This document shows, in pieces, positions 47,643 to 58,317 of a stretch of 64,000 nt of DNA. The stretch's first letter is position 1, and every line of letters starts with the position of its first letter. Origin of the DNA: Bryum argenteum (Eukaryota > Streptophyta > Bryopsida > Bryales > Bryaceae). The position numbers and the translations under genes were made by a program. The notes beneath the pieces are model-generated. The model was not told the DNA's origin. It ran no database searches and worked only from the letters and a program-made list of their open reading frames with translations. The stretch lies in assembly GCA_037043015.1 (NCBI GenBank), contig CM073328.1:2157409-2221408 (forward strand), in the 5' to 3' direction.

Positions 47643-49805
47643 CTAACAAGGCGTGAAAGTCGGGGTGAACAACGGGTACGAGCATCGAGGCAAAGAAGGA
47701 AGCTCATCGAGCACACTGGAAGGAAACGGGTGCTCGGACATACTCTCTCCGAGCATTGTGTTCCAGAACGAGGTGGTTTCGGTTTCCGAGCATTGAGAGT
47801 CCTCGAAGGGGAACCCGTCGAAGGCGCTGAAGTCGTACTCTGCTTTGGGCACCACCAAGGACGTCACGTCGCTGCTGTTGTTGCTGCTCGCCGTCGTCGT
47901 TTCCATCTCGGAAAACTCGTCGATCGTGAACCCATCGTCGAACAGGACCCTCATCTCGAGAAACTTTGCCGCGTCCTGCACTGCTAAGTCGTCGCTAGAC
48001 TGGAATTTTACATCCTCCTGGACTGTTAAGCTCTCGCTGTTGTCGTCGCACAGAATCAGCGTGTTCGGGATCTGCATGTCCTCCCACGAGTTCAGTTTCT
48101 GCAGGTCGTTACTGGAGCCCCCGTCACGCGGGAAGCGCGTCCGCGACCGTGGCGGCCTCGGATAATCGTGCCCAGTGATGGTCTCCAAAAACTGCAAGTC
48201 GGTGCAGGAGCCCCCGTCGGGAATCGATCGCAGATCCGATTCCAGCAGTTCCTGCATGTCGTCGCAAGGTCGACTAATTTTCTCCAGCGTGCACGTCGAT
48301 GTGCCGTCCGAAAGAGCCGAGGAAGTACTGATACTCCCCTCTTGCTGGTATACGAATCGCTCTTGTTGAACCGGCGTTGGCAGCCTGTAGGCGCCATAGC
48401 CAAATCGTGAGTTCGCAACACTTCAACAAAACACGGGTAAAGGGGAAAAGCGAAAAAGCGCACGCACTGGCTGTAGCAATTGAGATCGAAGTTGGTGACG
48501 GCGGCTGCGCCGCGGTACTCAATTGCTGCCAAATCGTAAGCTCGCGCTGCTTCTTCTTGGGTGCCTAAACACACAGACAGACAGACCCACTACGCTCATC
48601 GATCTGCATGCGGAAGATACAATCTACAAAAGGAGCTGCTACTCTATTTTACTTCACGGATCTTACCAAAGGTGCCGAGGTACAAGTACTTGTTGCCATC
48701 CACACGCCCAATGCGCGCTTCCCAGCGACCATTATGGTGATGCCTGAAACGCGAAACCCTCATGCAGCTTCAGAACTCAATAAGGCGAATGCATGAATTG
48801 CGAGGACTAGACTAGGTCTGTGACTCTAGTTACCTGGCGACGCCTCGGTACTTGGACACGCCTCTGGAGAACCCGCTACTCTTCCTGCATCATCAAGAAA
48901 ATCGCATGAAGATCCGCACCCACCCCTTACAAACAACGATCACGACGATCACGCGATTTACTCACCTTCGAAGTGAAGCGAGATACTCCTCTCTAGAGAT
49001 ATTCGCCATTTCCACGAGCTGCTGCTCATAATCGTCCAACTAACAAAACAAAAAAACAGCAATACTCGTAAGAACGACACTACCCCGTAAGCGATCACCA
49101 CCCAACGAACAACGTGATCACCACCCGATGGACAACGTGATCACGCACCTGGAAATTGATCACGGTACCGGAACCCCAGTACTTAAGCGCTGCGAGATCG
49201 TACGCTCGCGCGGCTGCTTCCTCATCATCGTAAGCCCCTGCACAGCCGATCAACGTCACGTCAGCACGAATTCTTCCAAGAAACAAGATCCCATAACCCA
49301 CATTCCTCCCGATCGCGTTCTACTCACCGAGATAAACTGTCGTCGCGCATCGCCAACGCACACCAACACACACAAACACACAAAAATATCAGACACAAAA
49401 AAATCACAGCAGCAACATTCAACATCCAACATTCTCAAAGCAACATTCTCTACCTTGACGCCCTTTCTTGTGCTGCTTGTCATTCCAACAGGTTTTATCC
49501 CACAAGTGCGCTTCGTATCGCCCCGTCCACCGATGCCTGCATCACCCCACCCAACCATTAAAAACAAAACCCAACACGAAAAGATAAAAAAATATGAATG
49601 CGCTGATGATAGTTACTAACCGAGTGACACCTCGAAACGAAGAGGATCGCTTCAAGGGGCCAGTAGGGGTGGTCGTACTGGCATCCACGAGGAGCGGCTT
49701 GCGCTTGTTGTTGGCGCGCTTGGTGGGACGCGTGGGGTACTGTCGCACGGTGCGTTTGAAGCAAGGCTTGGACTTGACGATGAGGTGGGAATGGTGAAAA
49801 TCCAT
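47643..49805 (-). CDS. WRI1: WRINKLED1-like transcription factor with two AP2 domains
   Basis: Nine exons, listed 5' to 3' on the minus strand: 49805-49621, 49536-49454, 49336-49328, 49237-49149, 49039-48966, 48884-48834, 48743-48667, 48564-48468, 48384-47643. Every intron is GT/AG, phases close and the product is 468 aa. AP2 repeat 1 (about 55-122) has [38 protein letters not shown] and ALKYWG. The linker has [19 protein letters not shown]. Repeat 2 (about 157-221) has [39 protein letters not shown] and AVTNFDLN. The linker and second repeat match the WRI1 branch rather than AINTEGUMENTA. The C-terminal half is acidic and Ser-rich, a likely activation domain. In seed plants WRI1 activates glycolytic and fatty-acid synthesis genes; the same role here is inference. 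Confidence 0.93.
49328..49336 (-). other. 9-nt microexon encoding the VYL core of AP2 repeat 1
   Basis: On the minus strand TTTATCTCG lies between CGACGACAG and GTGAGTA. Joined to the neighbouring exons it completes V-Y-L-G in the first AP2 domain. A VYL microexon is known in WRI1 and other AP2-type genes, and its inclusion is needed for an intact DNA-binding domain. Confidence 0.92.
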
Positions 49806-49845
49806 GATGCCAGAACGGGGCGGGGAGGCCAGAGACACACTCACT

Positions 49846-49941
49846 CTAGACAACGCGCAGGAAGAAGGTGCACATGGGGAAATTGGTGCGGGTGTGCAGC
49901 AGCTTGGTGAGAGTGCGTCGATGATGCTTGTGCTGCGCCAT
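49846..49941 (-). CDS. Upstream ORF of 31 codons in the AP2 gene leader
   Basis: An ATG at 49941 opens a frame ending at TAG (49848-49846), 40 nt before the main ATG at 49805. The peptide begins MAQHKHHRRTLTKLLHTR, is strongly basic and ends CTFFLRVV. It could repress translation of the AP2 factor if ribosomes stall or fail to reinitiate. I do not recognise a known conserved uORF class. An upstream in-frame ATG at 50133 probably lies before the transcription start. Confidence 0.45.
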   Translation of the reverse strand: MAQHKHHRRTLTKLLHTRTNFPMCTFFLRVV

Positions 49942-50094
49942 GCTAGTAGAGGAGTGGGAGTGGAGTAGTTGGATGGTTCTAGAGCAGTGGGAGTGTAGTA
50001 GTTGAAGGTTGCTGTGAGTGCGGCATTGGCAAGTGCGAGAGGACTGGAGCGCAGTCTTGGACTGGGGGTGACAGCAGTAGAGCGCCGTGTGCTT

Positions 50095-50102
50095 TTTATA
50101 TA
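50095..50102 (-). promoter_or_regulatory. TATA box of the AP2 gene
   Basis: TATATAAAAA reads on the minus strand about 290 nt upstream of the start codon. Transcription would then start near 50065-50070, giving a leader of about 260 nt that contains the uORF. Confidence 0.6.
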
Positions 50103-51579
50103 ACATGGCCAGGGCGCATGGCTCGCGGGACAATATCAGCCTCTGCCTTTCTCTCCGACTGCATGGTGACTCACTGTCTCAGCGGATGGTGAGCGGCTCT
50201 TGTTCCATCGGTCGGCAGTGAGGCACCACCCCCGAATATCCCTCCTCCCCCTCCTCCTCTCCCCTTCCCTTCACACTGCCACAACGGATCCTATGACCCC
50301 AGATTTCATTGCCTCCGGAATTAAAGAAATTTCCTCTCCATCAATCGCCATGCCCATATTGTCCTTCAACTGTTACAATACTCCCCTTCTCTTACTAGTC
50401 CTCCTTCCTTACCAACATTTGATCTTTTCTACACTCGCTCCAATATGTCCTTACACTAAAACCCTATGAGCCACGTGCCTAAAGTTGTGAGGCCCTGAAA
50501 ATTTCCCTTCAAAATCTTTCTTATATGACCTACTTCGAGAATTTTAAGTGTAGGATCTAGTACCAAACTTATACATGTACATGTGCACCAAATTCTTGAA
50601 ATTGCAGTGTTTATTGTTTGTGAGATTGTGAATGTTTAAAGTTGGAGGAAAAGATTCTTAGTGACACCTACAAACTTAGAACTATTATTTTCATCCGACA
50701 AAAGCATCGTTCCGGTATAGATACCTCAATTTTTAGGTGTGGGTACCACCAAAACAATAATAATAATAATAATACTAGTAAATAAATAAATAAATAAAAA
50801 AGAAAAAATAATAAAAAAATCTTGTTTATTTCAATTTTTGAGTAACATAAAATCTTACTTATATTGAATGTAAATACCTAAATTTTTATATAATAAAACC
50901 TATACCCTGAACCCTAAACCCTTTTTGGACTTGAAAACGAAAGAAAATATTGTAAGGTTTAAAAGTTGGAATTTGGCTTTGCAAAAGTTCACCAACATAC
51001 ATCTCGTATGTATCACCACACACACTAAATAATAACCCAAAGTACTAAAATTCAAACCCTTTATCTTGATTGTTGAGAAATACAACAACGTATTTTAGGT
51101 TTTAAGGATCTTCAGAGGTTAAGTGCTCTTACCTCTACTTCAATTTTAGTATACATAGTAGGAGTTTTTTTTTTAAAATGAATTTAAGAGGTTGTTTTTT
51201 GAATACTTAAGTGCATAAATGTTAGATATTCGGTACAAGCTTACACGTTTTTCTTTTTTTCTATAAGTGAATAGTGGTTTTATGATAAGCTTTCAAGTAG
51301 ATAAAGTTTTGTGTGAAGAGATGAGTCTTCTTTTATTAAAAATGGCAAGAATAATTTTTTTTTAAATGGTTAGCACTAGATTCATGAGAGGTATCACTTT
51401 CATTGCCATGCACCAATGTTTGAGTCCTTGTAGGATACTTGTAATATTGTGAAGGGCTAACATAGGTTATGAAAAAATTTACTACTTGATAGGTGTTCTT
51501 GGGAAATTTGTTGACTTAAGAACAAAATAGAAACCATCGACCCCTTTACTAAATACAAGCTCAAAAATAACCTCCAAAG
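50103..51579. other. AP2 gene upstream DNA, then AT-rich intergenic DNA
   Basis: Pyrimidine-rich sequence lies at about 50200-50460 and a (TAA)n/(AAAT)n microsatellite at about 50753-50800. The part from about 50880 to 51115 has strings shared with P2 elements (GAATTTGGCTTTGCAAA-like, and a TTCAGAGGTTAA end) and may be a decayed fragment. No gene. Confidence 0.45.
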
Positions 51580-52300
51580 TTTGTTCTCGATAAAATTTCT
51601 AACTTAGACATTGCAAACAGAAATTACAAAGGAAGGATAGTCCAAAACCAGACCCTATGTACTCGAAAGTTTCACTCAAATAATAGCCTTGCAATGATGA
51701 AAATTTCCCTAAAATTTACAAAGGAAAGAAGGCCTAAAATTTCCCCCAAAAATGAAGCCCTTGTACTAAATTGAATGCCTTATCTTCCTTATATCTTGGA
51801 ATGAAAAAGATTCTTACGAATAAGATTCAATTTTAGATCCACCCCGTGCAAATAAAGTTGAAATTCAAGTATGGATGACGGAGATACTGACAATTCAGTA
51901 AGAACTATGTATTTTTTAGTATTTTCCGTTTAGTATCTCATTGGGGTCATAATGCTATAATTATTTGGGTTAAAATTTCTCAACTAGAAAAATATTGAAA
52001 TCCTTCCTAAAGTCATTCTTGTGTCAAAAACTATTAACAAAAAAATTTGTTCGATTCCCCGTAAATTGCTTGTATTGGTATACATGCCACATGTTTGAGA
52101 ACCAGATGCAACAATCGTCTTCACTACAGTGCGTACCATGAATTTGTGCTACCTTAGATGGATATGCTATTTTTTACTTAAACAAGACTTTAATTGGGAT
52201 CCTATTCAAGTAATATTCCCAATATCGGAGTTTGAATTATGAGGTATGGCAATTATATGTTTTCAAAATGTTGTCTTTTCACACCATAGACTAGGGCTTA
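51580..52300 (+). mobile_element. Diverged fragment of TTAA element family P3
   Basis: Landmarks of P3 recur in order: CAAAGGAAGGATAGTCCAAAACCAGACCC, AAAATTTACAAAGGAA, ATGGATGACGGAGATACT and ACATGCCACATGTTTGAGAA. Both TTAA ends are lost. Confidence 0.6.
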
Positions 52301-53243
52301 ATTGCTCTACATAAATCTTACAAATTAGTAAATTTAATACCTAGGGGTTTTTGTATATCCAAGTGTAGGAAATCAATTACGTTTGAAGTGTTGTTGATGT
52401 GATTAAAGGTAACGTGTTCATAATTTGATTGTCTAATCTTGTCATAGACGTGATGGGAAGATGACGTGAATCAAATTTGGATTGAGGCTACACAAATTAA
52501 GAGTTTACAATGTAAAATTATTTGAAAATATTTATGAAATCTCAAACCTTATGAAAGCTCTAAAGGGCGCTTACCCCATGGACCAAAAGTTGTGATGAAG
52601 AAAGATTGAATTGCTTTTGTGGTCACGGCTCTTGGTCAATAGCTATGATCATGGAAAATAATAAATGTACAGTTACTATTGTATTGTAGAATATATTGGA
52701 TTTTAACCGGGACAAGGGCAAGTTGAATTTTCTCATGTATACTCAAAGAGGAAGTTCATTTGACCATTAACTTTCTCAACCCTCTCCCATCATAGTTCCT
52801 CCTTGCTTTCACATTCTCTTATTACATTTCAATACTTAGTGAAGACATATTGTCCAAAAGGCATGTATCGGTAATATTAGACCTCAAACTTGGTAGTTAT
52901 TCTCCTTTTTGCAAGGTATTGTACAACAAAGTTGAACCAAAAGCACTTTTTTAGCCGATCATGTTTTCAATAATACCATGGTCACACCTCTTGGCCCATT
53001 AATGTAATTTGTTCCTAATATCCTATGCCAAACAAAAACAGCTTTCGTAGTTTTAAGTGCATTATAACCTTGCAATGTTTCATGCCTCACAACTCAAGAT
53101 TTGACCCATATGATGGTTAATTACAAGATTGTACAGTTGAAATTTGTATAACTTACCTTCATTTTTATGAAGACACCTTTTTTGAAATGTGTTGTTTTGG
53201 TTAATGATAGGCTCGGTTATTGGGTTTTGTGTTTTTTAAACTC
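52301..53243. other. AT-rich intergenic stretch, no gene seen
   Basis: No recognisable frame, terminal repeat or RNA gene. Confidence 0.5.
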
Positions 53244-53247
53244 TTAA

Positions 53248-53825
53248 CCCCTAAAGATCCAAGAGGACCAAATCGGGCTTTTGCTATTTTGGGCAGCTTA
53301 GATGAATAGGTTAAAAGTAATATTTTTGCCTAAATTTTTTAATGGGTGCTCCCTATACTGCAAAGTGTATGTGGTAAAATTTACAAAGCCAAATTCCAAT
53401 TTTTGAGTCTTCTACAACAATTCTTGGTTTGCGAGCCGAACTGGGGCAGTTTAAATTTAGTATTTTTTTGAAATTTTTTTTTGGAAATATGTTCATGACC
53501 AAATCACTACTTAAGTTCCAAAGAGCCCCAAGTCAAAAAGTGTACCAATTTTACAAGGGCAGCCTCCAAAAGTGTCAAAAATAATCTCAACAATGCCCAA
53601 AAAAACTTCGTAGACAAACTTTGGATGTTATAATCTCTCAAATGGTAAACATCCAACGGTCAATTTTTATATCAGATACTGAAAATTGGCTTAGGTACAA
53701 GATCTTACGGTTGGAAGTTAAGAAAAGAATAAAAAAATTGTTTCGCACCCCTTGAAGTGCATAGAGGTAGAGAATTGGAGTTTTGAGGTTTTAAGCTCCC
53801 AAAAACACCCAAGGATCTTTAGGGG
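53248..53825 (+). mobile_element. TTAA-bounded element, family P2 (copy c), 578 bp
   Basis: TTAA flanks at 53244-53247 and 53826-53829. Ends are CCCCTAAAGATCCAAG and, inverted, CCCCTAAAGATCCTTG. It is shorter than the 923-930-bp copies, as expected for an internal deletion; the left part matches them closely. Confidence 0.85.
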
Positions 53826-53829
53826 TTAA

Positions 53830-54915
53830 CATAAGTTTTAATATCAATAGATTCTAACTTGTTTAAAAAAACTTGTGGAAGTAAATAATATATCTAAGAA
53901 CTTGTTTTAGTGCGCAAAAACATCCGCATTACAAAATTCTAAAATAGGCTATGTGCTACCTAAAAGACTATATATATACAATTCTCCTCACTTAAATCCA
54001 TCAAAAATAGTAAGTAGCACACATGACCAATTGCATTCTCTACCTCTTATAAGACCTAAAAAATTGCACGAAAGATCTTTATAACAAAGAAACGTAATGA
54101 AAAAACCCATGTCCAAAATAATCCCTTCGTCCTTTAGGATTTGATAATCACATATTAACAAAGATATTTGAGATCTTTAGATGTTTTTCATTCTAGGAAA
54201 TTACTATTTCCTACTTAAAAATGTACTCAACTATTTTTTATATTCCTCCTCAATACATAAGTGTTATAAAAATGGCTACAATAGTAATATTCATTCTTGA
54301 AGAGTCAAAGGCATAATTACACCAAGACGCTATGAAAGACGCTATGAATACGGTACAACGAATCTGTACGAGTGTACGAATCTGTACAAATGTGGAAGAA
54401 AAAATTAAATAATAATATCTATATATTCGTTCTAAAAGGGTCAAATAAGACCTTTAAAATCATGATATTCAATATATTTTTCCCTTAAATTTTAATTTCA
54501 GATATCGAGATTGGTATCCAGTGAGTTTGCAGTTATTGTGGGTTGCATGTTTACACTCTGATCAAGAATGCATGAGAATTTCTGTAGCATGCCATTAATC
54601 ATTTGTACTTTAAATGTCATATATATGCATTATTATTTAGAGATAAATACCAATGTCAAGGTGTATAACAAATTCCAACTAATATGTAGTTGACATTATG
54701 TTGAGAAGTTCTACTACGCTTGGGTGTAGATTACCACTTGCAGGATACTCGGGTGTATACTAGAACCACCTTGTTTAAAGCCAATATCATTCATTTTCCT
54801 TATAACATATATTGTAGAAATCTAACGGTTTTGTTTACGTTCATGATACTATTCCATAATAAATACTCAAAGAGGAGCACGAGCCACATACAACCAACGA
54901 AGTGAAAAAAGAACA
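53830..54915. other. AT-rich intergenic stretch, no gene seen
   Basis: A short ACGCTATGAA duplication and a repeated CGAATCTGTAC string lie near 54330-54390. No coding frame of interest. Confidence 0.5.
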
Positions 54916-54919
54916 TTAA

Positions 54920-55241
54920 CCCTTAAACGTCTAGCTATACAGATTTGGGCAGCCCAGTATTGGATCACAACATCTTTTGGACTTGGGCATCATGAATAGT
55001 GCACTTTTTGAACTTGGGCATCATGAATAATCCAATCAATGATGAGCTTGCAACCTCCTATCAAAGCACAAAATCACTCATACAAATTGTGATTTGAATT
55101 GTAAAATTTCACTTTTTGAATGCATGAGAAGAAGGTGACCAATTTGACATCAAAATATAAGTGAAAAGTTGAGTACATTGAGAGCTACAGAGGAGATTCT
55201 GTTGGAATATGACCCCTCGGGTCACCTTCGGCGTTTAAGGG
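54920..55241 (-). mobile_element. TTAA-bounded MITE, family P1 (copy b), 322 bp
   Basis: TTAA at 54916-54919 and 55242-55245, ends CCCTTAAACGTC and, inverted, CCCTTAAACGCC. The interior is the reverse complement of copies at 20005-20366 and 62894-63255, with about 40 bp missing. Confidence 0.88.
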
Positions 55242-55245
55242 TTAA

Positions 55246-56049
55246 TTTCCATAAGAAACAACGTGATTGATAACTTGCTTGAAATCCACACTAATCAACC
55301 AGGAAGAAGATTCCTTCTTTCCATCTACAAACCCTAATGTATTTGTGAGCTAGATTTTAGGTGGAGTGAACAGTTCTCGGCAACACCTATGAGCTTTCGA
55401 CTCATCTAATATTCTAAAATGTTTGAGTGTATCCCATTGATACATGAGGGATACCTTTTTCTTGGTACTTTGCCAATACATGAGAATTGCCAAAAGTAGT
55501 AAGGAATTCTTCGTAGTCCAATCTGAGAGTTTGGACTATTATTGAGCAGGTTACTTTAGAACTTAGAAGAAGGCTGTATACACACATTCTTCATCATTAC
55601 AAAGCCTGCTTTGCTTTGCTCAGTCATCATAGGGTGGTGCTGGTTGAGGGAAGATGAATGAAGACTCTCTACTGGTTGGCAACAAGGGGCCAAAAGTGTA
55701 AAGACACTTGAAGCGAAAGTGCAAGGCTGCTTCCAAAATATGCATAAATATATTTGGGAGTTCAAGACAAAAAGGTGGCCATGTCCCTCTTTCCTGGCAA
55801 CTGTTGAACTGTAGAGTTTTGTATGAGGCACTGGTTGTTTCCATGCATTGCCACGTCAATGAAAGGTACTCACTGTTGCTCACTCTGCTAGTCTAGTCTA
55901 GTCACTGCCCCTATTGCTCTTTTACTTCCAAAGTTTGAAGCATCCTCCCACTTGGGTGTTTTGTAAATTTGGGGCTCGCAGCTCAGTGGGAGGTTGGAGG
56001 CCGCCTAGTGTTTTGATTTCGGTTAAAAAGAAGACAAGTTTGGGACCTA
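55246..56049. other. Intergenic stretch, no gene supported
   Basis: Overlapping frames near 55556-55896 on both strands have no family features. Nothing else recognisable before the Tc1 element. Confidence 0.45.
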
Positions 56050-57651
56050 CAGTGACCTTCAAAAGTGTCCCAATGTTTATAATTTGAAAGTTTGGTGAGT
56101 CACCACATAGTGATTGCATGCTAGACTGACATGGCATCAATTTAGTTACATACTATCATTAGTAAGGTAATCAAGGAGCAAGGCTTACCACTTGTCTCTA
56201 CATGTATGTGCATGAATTGAAGCTCTAGATATTTTCTCTTCATTGGGACAGTTTTGAAAGTACATATGAGTGAATCTTGTATGCATAGCAAGTGAAGTGT
56301 ACATGCATTGTGAATTGCTTGGTTTGTGTTCTGTTGTGTGTATTTGTTCTTCTTGCGTCATATATTTGTTTCTTTTGTGTTTAGCTTCACAAGTGAAAAT
56401 GGTGAGACCATTGTCCCAGGGGAAGCAACAAGGTATACTCTCTTTGCTTCAAAAAGGTTGTAGTGTGAGAGAGATAGCAAATTCTTTGCATGTTGGTAAA
56501 TCAAGTGTACAGAGGCTCCATAAGAAGCATTTTCCAGATGCAAAGCTTTTAGTTGGAGGTAGACCACGCAAGTTGACAAGTGCAATGGAGCGGTCTTGTG
56601 TAACTAGTATAACAAGAGGGAAGGTGTCTACTGCAAGAGAAGCTACTAAACATGTGCAAGAAGTTTTTGGAGTACAAGTCAATGAAGTTACTGTACGCCG
56701 TGGACTTTGTAGAGCAGGTTTGCAATCGCATGTGAAAGAAAAGAAACCACATTTGTCACGCAAAGAATATTAGGGCTCGCTTAGAATTTGCCGAGAAAGT
56801 ATCGGCGACTATACTATTGATGACCGGAGTCACGTGATATTCTCGGATGAGACTAAAATTAATGATTTTCTTCGGATGATGGAGAGTTTGGTGTTGGGTT
56901 CGTGATCCACAAGAACTTTCGTGAGCGGACCGTTATTCCGATCATTAAGCATGGTGGTGGTTCTGTGATGATATGGGGATGTATGTGTATACATGGACCT
57001 GGCATGATGTGTAGAATTGAAGGTCGCCTCAATCAAAGATGGTTATCAAAAAATCTTGGAGGAGCATCTCCATGGTACAATTCAAAAATATAATTTAGAT
57101 CCATCGAGTCATATTTCAACAGGATAATGTACCTATACATACCAAAGAATAGTATGAAACAATGGTTTTCTAGGCAACCTTTTGGTGTCTTATCTTGGCT
57201 CTCGCTCCTCCTCGATTTGAATCCTATAGAAAATCTATGGGCAATTTTGAAAAGGAGATTGAATCGATATGACACACCACCAAAAGGAATACTTGAATTA
57301 TGGTCTCGTGTGGAAGAAACCTTCCCTTCTATCACTGTTGATGATTGCAAGAGACTTATAGAATCAATGCCCAGACGAATAGCAGCTGTATTAAAATCCA
57401 GAGGAAAATGGACAAAGTGGTGAGGAATTTCCATGTTGGACGTTCAAAAGTGTACCAATGTACAGAGTAGCTTTAGGTTTTTTTCCTTTCTCATTGAGCG
57501 CTTCAATTTTGTTGGAATTTTTGTAATCAATTAGTACATTGTATGTACTATTTCAATAAATTTACTACATTCCATTCCATGAGTTTCTCTTACCTACATT
57601 ATTTTTTGAATGTAACATGTACAAACATTGGGACAGTTTTGAAGGTCACTG
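56050..57651 (+). mobile_element. Tc1-type (DD34E) DNA transposon, 1602 bp, with TA duplication
   Basis: Terminal inverted repeats of 27 bp (56050-56076 and 57625-57651) begin CAGTGACCTTCAAAA and differ at one position. TA lies on both sides (56048-56049 and 57652-57653), the target duplication of Tc1/mariner elements. CAGTG ends and a 1.6-kb size are those of canonical Tc1 elements. The transposase frame inside is damaged (separate entry). A TIR-like string CATTGGGACAGTTTTGAAAGT also lies inside, near 56241. Confidence 0.92.
56399..57423 (+). pseudogene. Tc1 transposase, frameshifted
   Basis: From the ATG at 56399 the N terminus is intact for 124 codons. It has two helix-turn-helix regions (SLLQKGCSVREIANSLHVGK and a second near VNEVTVRRGL), with GGRPRKLT between them as in the Tc1 paired-like domain. 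A TAG at 56771-56773 follows. Further pieces in shifted frames give HVIFSDETK (first Asp), KHGGGSVMIWGCM, the QQDNVPIHT region (second Asp, GAT at 57123) and LDLNPIENLWAILK (Glu, GAA at 57229). The Asp-Glu spacing is 106 nt against 105 expected for 34 intervening residues, so DD34E with a one-base shift. Several frameshifts make it inactive. Confidence 0.9.
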
Positions 57652-57655
57652 TATT

Positions 57656-57939
57656 TCGAGGCTCGCGTGAATAGAGTGTCTGTTCAACTTGTGCTTGGAG
57701 GACATAACACCAATAGTGAGACGACTAACCCTCCTTCAAGATGAATATTATGCTAGTTCTTTGCTAGCTATTGAAGCCTAAAAACAACTCTAGAGATATT
57801 TCCACGGAGGGCTTTGAGGTGCCCATACAAGAACCTCCTCCGATTTTGGTGGTGAGCATCACGCTTGGCATGGTGAGTGGGGCCCACAACCTCCTCATTA
57901 GGGTCCGTAAGCCTCAACCACCAAGTCAAGGCTTGTGAT
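57656..57939 (-). mobile_element. SINE, divergent subfamily (copy 6)
   Basis: On the minus strand it begins with a tRNA-like head (ACAAGCCTTGACTTGGTGGT) and a GAGGAGGTTGTGGGCCCCAC B-box region. It continues into the CTAGCAAAGAACTAGC body shared with copies 4 and 5. The Tc1 element ends 3 bp before its tail side. Confidence 0.7.
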
Positions 57940-57962
57940 TACTAATTTGAACACACAAAATA

Positions 57963-58317
57963 GGCACCACAAGCCTTGGCTTGGCAGTTAGGGCTTAGGC
58001 CCCCAATGAGGAGGTTGTGGGTTCTAATCCCCATGCCGGCGTGGTGCTCACCACTATAGTCCACCCAACTATTGTGGGAGGTCCTTGGACCTTGTTGTAT
58101 GGGTACCTCAAAGCCCTTTGGGAAGATACTATATCAAGTATCTTCAAGGCACTAGTAACTAGGCTAAAAACTAGCGTAGTTATAGTGTCCACCCTCGAGA
58201 GGGGGAAGTAGTATTGTTCTAATTTCCCCTTGTCCAGTGGCCATCGGGATATTAGCATTACGAACGGACACTTCATTCACGCCGGCCCCTTAGAAAGGAC
58301 CGGAGTTTCTATCTATC
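57963..58317 (+). mobile_element. tRNA-derived SINE, full length, 355 bp (copy 7)
   Basis: This is the best-preserved plus-strand copy. Head GGCACCACAAGCCTTGGCTT, A-box-like TGGCTTGGCAG at about 57978, B-box-like GGTTCTAATCC at 58020-58030, a body with GTGGTGCTCACCACTATAGT and CTTCAAGGCACTAGTAACTA, and the tail GTTTCTATCTATC. The head-to-B-box spacing fits a tRNA origin. It lacks coding capacity and would rely on a LINE for mobility (known for SINEs). Confidence 0.88.

Noticed and set aside
47845..48574. Plus-strand frames of 60-106 codons opposite the AP2 gene
   Set aside because: They are shadows of the minus-strand coding exons, which have a clear AP2 identity.
57963..58040. A functional tRNA gene
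   Set aside because: A- and B-box-like strings are present, but the segment does not read as a full cloverleaf and continues into a repeated body with a TATC tail, so it is a SINE head.
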